Source: Actinomadura meyerae
GTDB lineage: Bacteria; Actinomycetota; Actinomycetes; Streptosporangiales; Streptosporangiaceae
Direction of reading: 5' to 3'
DNA length: 64,000 bases
Assembly (NCBI RefSeq): GCF_900188445.1
Contig: NZ_FZOR01000007.1
Span: 62,001-126,000, forward strand
This document shows, one piece after another, positions 1-9,012 of this stretch. The notes beneath the pieces were generated by a model. That model saw nothing but the letters and a program-made list of their open reading frames with translations, was not told the origin of the DNA and searched no databases. The translations under genes and the position numbers were made by a program. Position 1 is the first letter of the stretch, and every line of letters begins with the position of its first letter.

Positions 1-1620
1 CTGTTCACCGCCATGCGGCCGCACGAGGTCGCCGTGGCGATCGGCATCGTCGTCGCGCTCACCATCGGCAACCTGCGCGGCCTCAAGGAGGCCGGGATCG
101 CGTTCGCGATCCCCACCTACCTGTTCATGTTCGCGGTGTTCGGCATGCTGGCGTGGGGGCTCATCCGGCTGGTCGCGGGCGCCGACCTGGAGGCCGAGAC
201 CGCGCACCTGGAGGTCCGCGGCGACCAGACCGACCTCGCCGGGTTCGCCCTGGTCTTCCTGCTGCTGCGGGCGTTCTCCTCCGGCTGCGCCGCGCTGACC
301 GGGGTCGAGGCGATCAGCAACGGGGTGCCCGCGTTCCGCAAGCCCAAGGGCGAGAACGCGGCCCGCACGCTGCTGGCGCTCGGGCTCATCGCGATGACGA
401 TGTTCGGCGGCGTGGTCGCCTTCGCCTTCGTCACCGACGTCCGGTTCACCGACCTCGGCCAGGACAGCGTGCTCGTCGACCCCGCGACCGGGCGGGTGGT
501 CGAGCACGCCGACCCGGTGATCGCGCAGGTCGCGCACGCCGTGTTCAGCAACTTCACCCCGGGCTTCGCGCTGGTCGCCGCGATGACCGCGCTGATCCTG
601 TTCCTCGCCGCCAACACCGCCTTCAACGGGTTCCCGGTGCTGGCCTCGGTGCTCGCCCAGAACCGCTACCTGCCGCGCCAGCTGCACACCCGCGGCGACC
701 GGCTCGCCTACAGCAACGGCATCATCATCCTCGCCACCATGGCGGGGCTGCTGGTCTACGCCTACGACGCGTCCGTCAGCCGGCTGATCCCGCTCTACAC
801 CGTGGGCGTGTTCGTGTCCTTCACCGTCAGCCAGGTCGGCATGGTGCGGCACTGGAACCGGCTGCTCGCCGCCGAGCCGGACGCCGCGCAGCGCCGCCGG
901 ATGAAGACCTCCCGCGGCATCAACGCGTTCGGCGCCACCCTCACCGGCTTCGTCCTGGTCATCGTGCTGATCACCAAGTTCGCGCTCGGCGCCTACATCG
1001 TGTGCATCGCGATGCCGCTGCTGTTCCTGCTGATGAAGGCGATCCGGCGGCACTACGACCGGGTCGCCGAGGAGCTCGTGCCCTCCGGCGAGGACGTCGC
1101 GCTGCCCGCGCGCAACCACGGCATCGTGCTCGTCTCGAAGATCCACAAGCCGACGCTGCGGGCGCTGGCCTACGCCCGTGCCACCCGCCCGTCCACGCTG
1201 GAGGCGGTGACCGTCGCGGTGGACGCCGAGGAGTCCCGGCAGCTCCAGGAGGAGTGGGACGCCCTCGACATCCCCGTCCCGCTGAAGATCCTCGACTCGC
1301 CGTACCGGGAGATCACCCGGCCCGTCCTCGCCTACGTCAAGGGCGTCCGCAGGCGCAGCCCCCGCGACGTCGTGACCGTGTTCATCCCCGAGTACGTCGT
1401 CGGGCACTGGTGGGAGCAGCTCCTGCACAACCAGAGCGCGCTGCGGCTGAAGGGGCGGCTGCTGTTCCAGCCGGGCGTCATGGTGACCAGCGTCGCCTGG
1501 CAGCTCCAGTCGTCGGACCGGCTGAAGGGGCGGGTCGAGCCGCCCGGGCCCGGGTCGTCCCGGCGTCCGCCGCGGACCGGGGCGCGCCCCGGTGCCGGTA
1601 GTGTTTCGGACCGTGACTGA
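1..1620 (+). CDS. APC-family permease, KimA-like, 5' end missing
   Basis: The frame is open from base 1, so the N-terminus lies outside the window; about 539 residues are seen. It is a polytopic inner-membrane transporter of the APC superfamily: successive hydrophobic helices over roughly the first 350 residues, then a cytosolic tail of about 170 residues (starting near GIVLVSKIHKPTLRAL) that resembles a universal-stress-protein-like domain. That arrangement matches APC permeases of the KimA/YdaO type, known in Bacillus for potassium uptake; an amino acid substrate is equally possible from sequence alone. The last codons overlap the start of the methyltransferase gene by 8 bp, suggesting co-transcription. 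The Pro/Arg-rich C-terminal 30 residues look unstructured. Confidence 0.75.
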   Translation: MFTAMRPHEVAVAIGIVVALTIGNLRGLKEAGIAFAIPTYLFMFAVFGMLAWGLIRLVAGADLEAETAHLEVRGDQTDLAGFALVFLLLRAFSSGCAALTGVEAISNGVPAFRKPKGENAARTLLALGLIAMTMFGGVVAFAFVTDVRFTDLGQDSVLVDPATGRVVEHADPVIAQVAHAVFSNFTPGFALVAAMTALILFLAANTAFNGFPVLASVLAQNRYLPRQLHTRGDRLAYSNGIIILATMAGLLVYAYDASVSRLIPLYTVGVFVSFTVSQVGMVRHWNRLLAAEPDAAQRRRMKTSRGINAFGATLTGFVLVIVLITKFALGAYIVCIAMPLLFLLMKAIRRHYDRVAEELVPSGEDVALPARNHGIVLVSKIHKPTLRALAYARATRPSTLEAVTVAVDAEESRQLQEEWDALDIPVPLKILDSPYREITRPVLAYVKGVRRRSPRDVVTVFIPEYVVGHWWEQLLHNQSALRLKGRLLFQPGVMVTSVAWQLQSSDRLKGRVEPPGPGSSRRPPRTGARPGAGSVSDRD

Positions 1621-2950
1621 ACTCGAACCCGACGTCCTCGAACTGGAGGTCGGCAACGTCGCCAACGGCGGATTCTGCGTCGCCCGGCACGAGGGCCGGG
1701 TGGTCTTCGTCCGGCACGCCCTGCCCGGCGAGCGGGTGCGGGCCCGCGTCACCGACCGGACCAAGAGCTTCCTGCGCGCCGACGCCGTGGAGATCATCGA
1801 GGCGTCCCCGGACCGCGTCGCGCCGCCGTGCCCGTTCGCGGGGCCGGGGCGCTGCGGCGGCTGCGACTGGCAGCACGCCTCCCTGCCCGCCCAGCGCGAG
1901 CTCAAGGCGGCCGTCGTCGCCGAGCAGCTCCAGCGCCTCGCGGGCATCACCCGCACGGTGACGGTCGAGGAGGTCCCGTACCCGGTCGACGCCGAGGTCG
2001 CGCCGCCGCCCGGTCTCGGCTGGCGCACCCGCGTGCAGTTCGCCGTCGACTCCGGCACCGTCGGGCTGCGCCGGCACCGCTCGCACGACATCGAGCCGAT
2101 CGACGAGTGCCTGATCGCCCACCCGGGCGTCGAGCTGATGGGCATCGAGCGCAAGCGCTGGCCCGGGGCGTCTGGTGTCGAGGGCATCGTCTCGGCCACC
2201 ACGGGCGACCGCCTGGTCGTGCTGCGCGGCCGCGACCGCCGCAGGATCAAGGTGCCGCGGCTGGACGTACCGGTCCGGCTGGTGCGCGGCAAGCCGGAGC
2301 CGGGGAGCTCCCTGCCGTACGTGCGCGAGGAGGTCTCCGGGCGGCTGTTCCAGGTGAGCGGCAGCGGGTTCTGGCAGGTCCACCCCGGCGCGGCGCAGCT
2401 CCTCGCCGACGCCGTGCTGGACGCCCTGGAGCCCAAGCCCGGCGACATCGCCCTCGACCTGTACTGCGGCGTCGGCCTGTTCGCCGGCGTCCTCGCCGAC
2501 CGGATCGGCCCGGACGGCCTCGTCGTCGGCGTCGAGTCGGACGGGCAGGCCGTCCGCGACGCCCGCTTCAACCTGCGCGACCTGCCGAACGTGTCGATCG
2601 AGCGCGGCCCCGTCGAGGAGGTCGTCGCCGACCTGGAGTTCGGCCGCGCGTCCAGCGGCTCCCGCACGCAGAACAAGCGGGGCGGCGGCCACCACCGGGG
2701 CGAGCGCGTCCGGCGCGCCGACCTCGTGGTCCTGGACCCGCCGCGCACCGGCGCGGGCCGCGACGTCGTCGAGCACATCACCCGGCTCGCCGGCCGCAAG
2801 ATCGCCTACGTGTCCTGCGATCCGGCGACGCTGGCCCGCGACCTCGCCTACTTCAGCGAGCGCGGCTGGACCCTGGAGGGCCTGCGCGCCTTCGACGCCT
2901 TCCCGATGACCCAGCATGTGGAGTGCCTCGCGACCCTGGTGCGCGGCTGA
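1613..2950 (+). CDS. TRAM-domain class I SAM-dependent RNA (uracil-5) methyltransferase, TrmA/RlmD family
   Basis: Predicted cytoplasmic 5-methyluridine methyltransferase for tRNA or rRNA. I chose GTG 1613, which gives the protein VTELEPDVLELEVGNV and an N-terminal TRAM RNA-binding domain (about residues 5-60). Four cysteines expected for a [4Fe-4S] cluster are visible (CPFAGPGRCGGC, then DECLIAHPG). The Rossmann SAM loop is DLYCGVGLFAG, the DPPRTGAG motif follows, and the catalytic cysteine lies in YVSCDPATLARD near the C-terminus. An earlier ATG at 1592 is in frame but falls inside the permease and would precede the TRAM domain by 7 residues. The target base cannot be assigned from sequence. 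Confidence 0.9.
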   Translation: MTELEPDVLELEVGNVANGGFCVARHEGRVVFVRHALPGERVRARVTDRTKSFLRADAVEIIEASPDRVAPPCPFAGPGRCGGCDWQHASLPAQRELKAAVVAEQLQRLAGITRTVTVEEVPYPVDAEVAPPPGLGWRTRVQFAVDSGTVGLRRHRSHDIEPIDECLIAHPGVELMGIERKRWPGASGVEGIVSATTGDRLVVLRGRDRRRIKVPRLDVPVRLVRGKPEPGSSLPYVREEVSGRLFQVSGSGFWQVHPGAAQLLADAVLDALEPKPGDIALDLYCGVGLFAGVLADRIGPDGLVVGVESDGQAVRDARFNLRDLPNVSIERGPVEEVVADLEFGRASSGSRTQNKRGGGHHRGERVRRADLVVLDPPRTGAGRDVVEHITRLAGRKIAYVSCDPATLARDLAYFSERGWTLEGLRAFDAFPMTQHVECLATLVRG

Positions 2951-2982
2951 GGGGACGGCGCCGGCCCGCATACGGTGGATCC

Positions 2983-4158
2983 ATGATCGAGATAAGGGAC
3001 CTGCCGGAATCGGATGTCGACCGCATGGTCGACCTGGCCGGCATGGTGTTCCACGTCCGCGTCGACCCCGAGAGGGACCGGTGGAAGCCGCTGCGCGCCG
3101 AGCGCGCCGGGGCCTACGACGGCGGCGAGCTGGTGGGCCAGGTCGCGACGCTCCCGATGCGCCTGGCCGTGCCGGGCGCGCTCCTCGACTGCTCGGCGGT
3201 CAGCCTCGTCGGCGTGCTGCCCACCCACCGCCGCCGCGGGATCCTCTCCTCCCTGATGGACCGGACGCTCGCCGACGCCGTCGCGGCGCGGCGGCCGGTC
3301 TCGGCGCTGTGGGCGTCCGAGGGAGCCATCTACGGCCGCTACGGCTTCGGCCTCGCCACGCGCGCGATCGGCCTGGAGGTCGACACGTCCCGGCCGCTGG
3401 CGCTCCGCACGCCACCCGACGAGCGCCCCCTCCGCCTCATCGACCCCGGGTCCGCGCCCGAGGTGCTCGACCCGATCCACCGCCGCGGTCTGGAGGCCCG
3501 GCCGGGCGGCCTCGTCCGCGACCCCGAGTGGTGGGCGCGCGCGATCCTGCCGCCGGTGGACGGTGACGCCGCCGGACACACCGGGCCGCGGGTCGTCGTC
3601 CACCCGGGCGGGTACGCCGTCTACCGCGCCGCCGGGAACGGAACGATCAGGGTCGTCGACCTCGTGGCCGACACGCCGCGGATCGAGGCGGCGCTGTGGC
3701 GGTTCCTGGCGTCGATCGACCTGACGTCCCGCGTCCACGCGCCGAGCCGCCCGGTCGACGACCTGCTGCCGTACATGGCCGCCGACCCGGACCAGGTGTC
3801 GGTCAAGGAGGACTACGGCGCGCTGTGGCTGCGCCTGATCGACGTCCCGGCCGCGCTCCGCGCGCGTTCCTGGGCCGCCGAGGACGCCTTCGTCCTGGAG
3901 GTCGAGGACGACCGCCTCCCCGCCAACGCGGGCCGGTGGCGCCTCACCACGGGCCCGGCCCCGTCCTGCGAGCCGACCGCGGACCCGCCGGACCTGGCCA
4001 TGACCGCGGCCGACCTGGCCTCGGTCTACCTGGGCGGTACCAGCCCGCGCACCCTGTCCAGGGTCGGCGCGATCACCGAGCGCACGGAGGGCGCGGCCGC
4101 GCGGCTGGCCGCCGCGCTCGCCGTCCCGCTGGCCCCGTACCTCAACGACGAATTCTGA
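2983..4158 (+). CDS. Eis-like GNAT N-acetyltransferase
   Basis: 391 residues, close to the roughly 400 of the Eis (enhanced intracellular survival) family. It has an N-terminal GNAT fold with the acetyl-CoA loop VLPTHRRRG at residues 78-86, a second GNAT-like domain, and a C-terminal SCP2-like domain. In mycobacterial Eis the general acid is a tyrosine in a YGRxGY segment and the general base is the carboxylate of a C-terminal phenylalanine. Here Tyr117/Tyr120 lie in IYGRYGFG and the chain ends in Phe, so both catalytic features appear kept. Family members acetylate aminoglycosides or lysine side chains; the substrate here is unknown. It starts 32 bp after the methyltransferase on the same strand. 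Confidence 0.88.
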   Translation: MIEIRDLPESDVDRMVDLAGMVFHVRVDPERDRWKPLRAERAGAYDGGELVGQVATLPMRLAVPGALLDCSAVSLVGVLPTHRRRGILSSLMDRTLADAVAARRPVSALWASEGAIYGRYGFGLATRAIGLEVDTSRPLALRTPPDERPLRLIDPGSAPEVLDPIHRRGLEARPGGLVRDPEWWARAILPPVDGDAAGHTGPRVVVHPGGYAVYRAAGNGTIRVVDLVADTPRIEAALWRFLASIDLTSRVHAPSRPVDDLLPYMAADPDQVSVKEDYGALWLRLIDVPAALRARSWAAEDAFVLEVEDDRLPANAGRWRLTTGPAPSCEPTADPPDLAMTAADLASVYLGGTSPRTLSRVGAITERTEGAAARLAAALAVPLAPYLNDEF

Positions 4159-4179
4159 TCCGGGCGGTCGCCCGCGGCG

Positions 4180-5205
4180 TCAGCGCCAGAACAGGGCCTT
4201 CGCGGTGGCGCTCTGGAGGGTCGCCGGGGCGGTGCCGTGCTGGACGACCTGCACGCGCAGGCGGTGCCCCGTGCCGACCACGTCGGCGGAGACGCCGTAG
4301 AGCAGGTAGGTCGTGTCCCCGGCGGAGACGAAGTCCTGGACGGGCCCGACCTCGTACCTGCTCGCGTCCGCGGCCTCGACCTCGATGGCGCGGGCCTGCA
4401 GGAGGGTGCCCGCCGGGACGCCCCGCACGGTGGCGGTGACGGACAAGCTGTACTGGGCGGACCCGTTCAGCATGTCCGGGCCGCCCTTGTCGTAGTGCTG
4501 GTGCTCGGAGTCGGAGTACTCGTAGGCCCAGTCGATGGCCGTCCACTGGCCCGGCGGGAGCTGCTGGCCCGCGGCGGCGCCCACCGAGACGTAGTCGGGC
4601 GTGTCACCGCCCGAGGGTGCGTCGCCGACGCGCCACTGCCCGTAGTCGCTCTTCACGGCGCGGTCGTAGTCGACGCCGACGCCGTTGATGGTGTGGTCGT
4701 TGGAGTACTGCTGGAGCTGCGCGCGGGCGTCCCAGCGGCCCCCGGACCACGCGTACGTCTGCCAGCCGTAGGTGATCTTCCCGGCGTCGAAGGCGCGCTT
4801 CATCGGGCCGTAGCCCGCGTAGAGGCCGACGCGGTCGCGGCCGATGACGCTGGCGACGCCGTCGAGGTAGGCGTTGATCTCGTCCTGCTGGGACGCGGAG
4901 GCGTCCCAGTCGGCGGCGAAGTAGATGGGGCGCCCGTCGGGCATGCCGCACGCCTTGGCCTGCGCGGCCGCGTCCCTGGCGTCCGCGACGCCCGCTGAAC
5001 GTCCGTCGAGGGGGCGCTTCGCGCTGGTCTCCCAGACGACCACCAGCCAGATGCCCGCGCTCGACAGGTCGTCCGCCTCGGCACGGGTCAGGTTCTTACC
5101 GGTCGTGTCGTGGGACAGGTAGCGGCACGCGAACTTCGCCCCGGCCCGCTTCAGCGCGGTGGTGCCGGGGCGCCCCCACGCGTAGTCGACGCCGAAGACT
5201 GCCAT
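4180..5205 (-). CDS. DUF1906 glycoside hydrolase-like (Rv2525c-like) protein
   Basis: 341 residues. Residues 1-200 match the DUF1906 TIM-barrel fold related to GH25-like enzymes: FGVDYAWGRPG at the start, YLSHDTTGKNLT, a WETSAKRP strand, IYFAADWDAS and VGLYAGYGPM. The remaining 130 residues form a beta-rich domain after a Gly/Pro linker. Rv2525c in mycobacteria is a Tat-exported protein tied to cell-wall homeostasis, but no signal peptide is visible here, so the protein may stay cytoplasmic or use another route. It is convergent with the acetyltransferase (21-bp gap) and divergent from the Lys/His-repeat gene across 217 bp, which must hold both promoters; I see no clear operator there. Confidence 0.8.
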   Translation of the reverse strand: MAVFGVDYAWGRPGTTALKRAGAKFACRYLSHDTTGKNLTRAEADDLSSAGIWLVVVWETSAKRPLDGRSAGVADARDAAAQAKACGMPDGRPIYFAADWDASASQQDEINAYLDGVASVIGRDRVGLYAGYGPMKRAFDAGKITYGWQTYAWSGGRWDARAQLQQYSNDHTINGVGVDYDRAVKSDYGQWRVGDAPSGGDTPDYVSVGAAAGQQLPPGQWTAIDWAYEYSDSEHQHYDKGGPDMLNGSAQYSLSVTATVRGVPAGTLLQARAIEVEAADASRYEVGPVQDFVSAGDTTYLLYGVSADVVGTGHRLRVQVVQHGTAPATLQSATAKALFWR

Positions 5206-5422
5206 GTCAGCTCCATGGGTCGGGTGTCGGTCCCGGCCGATTCAACTACCTCCGCGGCGGAGGCCGCAGCACATTGGGCAGGTTCGCAGTTCGGTGCGCG
5301 CGCCGGGCGGGCCCGGTGGACGGTGTCCGCGGCGACACGCCGACACGGCGCTAGGTGGCCGGTGCGGCGCTCGCTAGAACGGACGTATCCGTAACGAAAC
5401 CGCAGGCCACGGGGGTCTCAAC

Positions 5423-6217
5423 ATGGTCTGGACACTGAAGGGGCGGGGGCTGGCGCTGCTGGTCGCCGTCCCGCTGCTGGGTGCGGTCCCGGCGGCGCAC
5501 GCCGACGGCCCCGGGCCATCGGCGCACAAGGGGGACAAGGGGAGCCACTCCAAACCGGCTCACAAGCACAAGGCTCACAAGCACAAGTCCTCTAAGCACA
5601 AGCCTTCCAAGCACAAGCCTTCCAAACACAAGCCTTCCAAACACAAGCCTTCCAAGCACGAGAGCTCGAAGCACAAGGGCTCGAAAGGCTCCAAGCACAA
5701 GGGCTGGAAGCACGAGGCGCGGGTGATGTCGCTGCGCATGCGGAGCCCCAAGCAGGCCGTCGTTCCCGGTCGCACCTACACGTGGACGTTCACGGTCGCC
5801 GCCAGGGGCAAGGGGACGCGCGGGAAGGCGGCGTTCAAGGCGACGTTGCCGAGGACGCTGGCGTACGTCTCGGGGGAGAAGCACTGCAAGTCCGCCGGGC
5901 AGAAGGTCTATTGCTGTCTCGGCACCCTGGAGAAGGGCGAGGAGGCCACCGGCACGATCCGGGCGAAGGTCACCAGGCGCGCGAAGCCGGGGGCGAGGAT
6001 CAGTCCGCGCGGGACGGCGGTGTGGGGCCGCAACCGGGTCACCCACCGCTTCCCGGCCGTCCGCGTCGCGCGGACCGCCGTTCTGGCGCTGCCGGAGCGG
6101 GCCCCGGCGACGGCCCGGTCCGGCGCGGAGATCCCGTACACGCCGCGGCACCCGGTGGCGCGACCAGGGCGGGACGGGTACCAGGATGGGAACCATGCGT
6201 CTTCGAATCTTCACTGA
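5423..6217 (+). CDS. Secreted Lys/His-repeat protein with C-terminal DUF11-like domain
   Basis: 264 residues. A signal peptide ending near AHA (about residues 1-29) is followed by a low-complexity, strongly basic stretch (residues 33-95) dominated by Lys, His, Ser and Pro, including four exact KHKPS repeats at residues 58-77. After that comes a beta-rich domain of about 110 residues (starting near ARVMSLRMRSPKQAV) that resembles DUF11-type extracellular repeats, with a CC pair in VYCCLG. Export is clear and the repeat could bind metal ions, polyanions or cell wall, but no function is established. Its last 23 bp overlap the start of the oxidoreductase gene. A truncated or shifted C-terminus cannot be excluded, since the last 30 residues look unlike a folded domain. 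Confidence 0.65.
   Translation: MVWTLKGRGLALLVAVPLLGAVPAAHADGPGPSAHKGDKGSHSKPAHKHKAHKHKSSKHKPSKHKPSKHKPSKHKPSKHESSKHKGSKGSKHKGWKHEARVMSLRMRSPKQAVVPGRTYTWTFTVAARGKGTRGKAAFKATLPRTLAYVSGEKHCKSAGQKVYCCLGTLEKGEEATGTIRAKVTRRAKPGARISPRGTAVWGRNRVTHRFPAVRVARTAVLALPERAPATARSGAEIPYTPRHPVARPGRDGYQDGNHASSNLH
5594..5653 (+). repeat. Four tandem 15-bp in-frame units (AAGCACAAGCCTTCC type)
   Basis: Units run 5594-5608, 5609-5623, 5624-5638 and 5639-5653; the last two have AAACAC instead of AAGCAC. They encode KHKPS four times in the secreted repeat protein. Degenerate KHKxS/KHK copies extend on both sides. The block is noticeably lower in G+C than its surroundings and uses TCC/TCT/CCT codons uncommon nearby. 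Confidence 0.9.
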
Positions 6218-7121
6218 GCCCCAGCAGGGGGCGAGCTATGACACGCAGCTGGCGGTCGCCAAGGCGGCCGAGGACCTCGGCTTCGACGCGTTCTTCCGGT
6301 CCGACCACTTCGTCAAGATGGGAGACGTCAGCGGCGAGCCGGGCCCGACCGACTCGTGGGTCACCCTGGGCGCGCTGGCCCGCGAGACGAGCCGGATCAG
6401 GCTCGGCACGCTGGTGACGGCGGCGACGTTCCGGTACCCGGGGCCGCTCGCCATCGCGGTCGCGCAGGTCGACCAGATGAGCGGCGGCCGGGTCGACCTC
6501 GGGCTCGGGACGGGCTGGTTCGACCAGGAGCACACCGCCTACGGCATCCCGTTCCCGAGCCTGGGGGAGCGGTTCGAGCGGCTGGAGGAGCAGCTCGACA
6601 TCATCACCGGGCTGTGGGGGACGCCCGCCGGGGAGACGTTCTCCTACAGCGGCGCCCACTACACGCTGGCCGATTCGCCCGCGCTGCCGAAGCCGGCGCA
6701 GGCGGGCGGCCCGCCGATCATCATCGGCGGGGTCGGGGCGAAGCGGACGCCGCGGCTCGCGGCCCGCTACGCCGACGAGTACAACGTCCCGTTCCACCAG
6801 GTGCAGGAAACGGGGGAGGCGTTCGGCCGGGTCCGCGCCGCGTGCGCCGAGGCCGGCCGGACGAAGCCGATGGTCTACTCCGCCGCCCAGGTCGTGTGCT
6901 GCGGCCGGGACGAGGCCGAGGTGAAGCGCCGGGCCGACGCGATCGGGCGGGAGGTGTCCGAGCTGCGCGACAACGGCCTGGCCGGGACGCCCGGCGAGCT
7001 GGTCGACAAGATCGGCCGGTTCGCGGAGCTGGGCGCGGAGCGCCTCTACCTGCAGGTTCTCGACATGCACGACCTGGACCACCTGGAGCTGCTGGCCGCG
7101 GAGGTCATGAGCAAGGTGTGA
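6195..7121 (+). CDS. LLM-class F420-dependent oxidoreductase
   Basis: 308 residues, a luciferase-like TIM barrel. It begins MRLRIFTEPQQGASYD, the N-terminus expected of this actinobacterial F420-dependent subgroup, so ATG 6195 is preferred over the in-frame ATG at 6186. Visible features include FFRSDHF near residue 40, LGTLVTAATFRYPGPLA, LGLGTGWFDQEH and IIIGGVGAKRTPRLAA, a typical cofactor-phosphate-binding region. It would move hydride between F420H2 and an unknown small molecule in the cytoplasm. No F420 biosynthesis gene is nearby. A strong hairpin follows immediately downstream. Confidence 0.85.
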   Translation: MRLRIFTEPQQGASYDTQLAVAKAAEDLGFDAFFRSDHFVKMGDVSGEPGPTDSWVTLGALARETSRIRLGTLVTAATFRYPGPLAIAVAQVDQMSGGRVDLGLGTGWFDQEHTAYGIPFPSLGERFERLEEQLDIITGLWGTPAGETFSYSGAHYTLADSPALPKPAQAGGPPIIIGGVGAKRTPRLAARYADEYNVPFHQVQETGEAFGRVRAACAEAGRTKPMVYSAAQVVCCGRDEAEVKRRADAIGREVSELRDNGLAGTPGELVDKIGRFAELGAERLYLQVLDMHDLDHLELLAAEVMSKV

Positions 7122-7128
7122 CGCGCCA

Positions 7129-7169
7129 CAAGGCCCGCGGCCGGGGACGTCCCCCGGTCGCGGGCCTTG
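7129..7169. terminator. Hairpin terminator between convergent genes
   Basis: CAAGGCCCGCG (7129-7139) pairs exactly with CGCGGGCCTTG (7159-7169), and the inner CCGGGG/CCCCGG extends the stem. It lies between the oxidoreductase stop and the exporter stop, so it can serve both strands. No long T tract follows. Confidence 0.8.
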
Positions 7170-7194
7170 CCGTTTCCGTCGGGCGGTGTTCTCG

Positions 7195-8910
7195 TCAGAC
7201 GGTCTCCTCCGCCGGCTCCTCCTCGGGCCGGGCGTGCATCGGCAGCAGGAAGGTCGCCAGGAAGGTGAGGCCGAGCATCCCGACCTCGACCCACAAAGTG
7301 ATCTTCATGGCGTCGCTGAAGCCGTTCTTGGCCGAGTCCTCGGCGGCCGCCGCGACGGCCTTCCGCACGGCGGGCGCCGACTGCGGCGCGGCGGCGATCG
7401 CGGCCCCGACGTCGCCCTCCAGCCGGCGGCAGGACGCGGGGACGGCGGCGGAGTCCTTCGCGGTGGCGCGGTCGTGGCCGCAGTCGCGCAGGCCGGTGAC
7501 GACGCGGTCCGGCAGCGGGGCGGGGACGGACGCGGCGGCGAGGTCGCGGCGCAGCGCGGCCGCTCCGTCGTCGGCGGCGCTCGCGACGTGCCCGCCGAGC
7601 AGGCCGAAGAACACCGTGCCGAGGACGGCGGCGCCGAGCGCGCTGCCGAGCTGCTGGACGGCGGTGAGCGTGCCGCCCGCCGACCCGGTCTCCTCCGGCT
7701 CGACGCCGGCGAGGACGGTGTCGAAGAACGGCGCCATCAGCATGCCCATGCCGAGGCCGGTCACGGTCAGGGCGGGGACGAGCTGCCAGGGCGTGACGCC
7801 GGTCCCGGCGTACTGGAGCGTGGCGTAGGTCGCGACGATGCCGCCGGCCATGACGGCGGTGCCCGCGTGGATGACGGTGCGGCCGAAGCGCTGCACGGCC
7901 TGCGCGACACCGAAACCGACCATGATGCCGGCCGACCAGGGGATCTGGGCGAGGCCCGCCTTCAGCGGGGAGTACCCGAGCCCCAGCTGGAAGAACAGCG
8001 CCAGCACGAGGCCGAGGCCCGCCATCCCGGAGAAGAACACCAGGCCGACGACCAGGCCGCCGGTGAAGCCGCGCTTGCGGAACAGGCTCGGCACGATCAG
8101 CGGGTCGCCGCCGCCGCGCTGCTTGCGGGCCTCGTACCAGGCGAACGCGCCCCAGACGAGCAGGGAGGCGCCCATCATCAGGAACGTCCAGAGCGGCCAG
8201 TCGTGCTCGCGGCCCTGGACGATCGGGTAGACGAGCAGGCCGGCGGCGGCGGACGCGAGGACGGCGCCGGTCAGGTCGAGCCGGGTCGCGTGCTCGGCGC
8301 GCCCCTCCGGCAGGAACTTCAGCCCGGCCAGCACGGCGGCGAGGCCGAGCGGCAGGTTGATCAGGAAGATCATCCGCCAGCCGGTGCCGAACAGGTCGGC
8401 GTCGACCAGCCAGCCGGCCAGCACCGGCCCGCCGACCGAGGACAGCCCCATCACCGGGCCGAACAGCCCGAACGCGGCGCCCATCTCCTTGGCGGAGAAC
8501 ATCTGCTTGATCATTCCGATGCCCTGCGGCAGCATCATCGCGCCGAACAGTCCCTGCACGACGCGGGCGCCGACCAGCATCCCGGGGGACACGGCCACGC
8601 CGCACAGCAGCGAGCCGAGCGTGAAGCCGGCCGCGCCGACGAGGAACATGCGCCTGCGTCCGTAGAGGTCGCCGAGGCGGCCGCCGGTGATGAGGCCGAC
8701 CGCCATGGCCAGGGTGTAGCCGGCGGCGAGCCACTGGATGGTGGCGGCGGATCCGCCCAGCTCGGCCCGGATCGTGGGCGCCGCGATGTTGGTGATCAGC
8801 GCGTCCAGCATGTCCATGACCTCGCCGGCGAGGATCACGAACAGGGCGACCCAGCGCCAGCGGTAGCCGGCTTCCGCGACGCCCTTGGCGGGGGACGTGA
8901 GTGTCGTCAT
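7195..8910 (-). CDS. MFS drug exporter of the DHA2 (EmrB/QacA) family
   Basis: 571 residues with 14 predicted membrane helices and a periplasmic insert of about 110 residues rich in Asp/Ala before the last helix. The motif-A region reads GGRLGDLYGRRRMF, and motif C-like glycines occur in GPVMGLSSVGGPVLAGWL. ATG 8910 was chosen because GGAG sits 6 bases upstream; in-frame starts at 8922 and 8958 lie further up, the latter inside the operator. Members use the proton gradient to expel hydrophobic drugs or metabolites. It is divergent from a TetR regulator, and palindromes lie between the two, so repression relieved by a ligand is likely. The exported compound is unknown. Confidence 0.9.
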   Translation of the reverse strand: MTTLTSPAKGVAEAGYRWRWVALFVILAGEVMDMLDALITNIAAPTIRAELGGSAATIQWLAAGYTLAMAVGLITGGRLGDLYGRRRMFLVGAAGFTLGSLLCGVAVSPGMLVGARVVQGLFGAMMLPQGIGMIKQMFSAKEMGAAFGLFGPVMGLSSVGGPVLAGWLVDADLFGTGWRMIFLINLPLGLAAVLAGLKFLPEGRAEHATRLDLTGAVLASAAAGLLVYPIVQGREHDWPLWTFLMMGASLLVWGAFAWYEARKQRGGGDPLIVPSLFRKRGFTGGLVVGLVFFSGMAGLGLVLALFFQLGLGYSPLKAGLAQIPWSAGIMVGFGVAQAVQRFGRTVIHAGTAVMAGGIVATYATLQYAGTGVTPWQLVPALTVTGLGMGMLMAPFFDTVLAGVEPEETGSAGGTLTAVQQLGSALGAAVLGTVFFGLLGGHVASAADDGAAALRRDLAAASVPAPLPDRVVTGLRDCGHDRATAKDSAAVPASCRRLEGDVGAAIAAAPQSAPAVRKAVAAAAEDSAKNGFSDAMKITLWVEVGMLGLTFLATFLLPMHARPEEEPAEETV

Positions 8911-8933
8911 GGTGGTCTCCATGGGGAGGGGAG

Positions 8934-8963
8934 GAACAGCGTTCGTATCAACGAACACTGTTC
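8934..8963. promoter_or_regulatory. Operator-like inverted repeat upstream of the exporter
   Basis: GAACAGCGTTCG, a 6-base spacer, then CGAACACTGTTC: 12-bp arms with one mismatch. GAAC-n-GTTC is a common TetR-family operator shape. It starts 24 bp upstream of the exporter start codon, where it could block transcription. Confidence 0.7.
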
Positions 8964-8971
8964 TAAAGAAG

Positions 8972-9000
8972 GAACGGCGTTCGTGTCAAGTACGATGTTC
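8972..9000. promoter_or_regulatory. Second, degenerate copy of the GAAC/GTTC operator
   Basis: GAACGGCGTTCGTGTCAAG followed by TACGATGTTC is a diverged direct repeat of 8934-8963 (one base shorter). The left arm is well kept and the right arm weaker. The pair suggests cooperative binding of two regulator dimers. Confidence 0.5.
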
Positions 9001-9012
9001 GAGTAGCCGAGT

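Noticed and set aside
1478-2971. Minus-strand frame opposite the RNA methyltransferase
   Set aside because: Composition-biased shadow; the methyltransferase motifs on the plus strand are complete.
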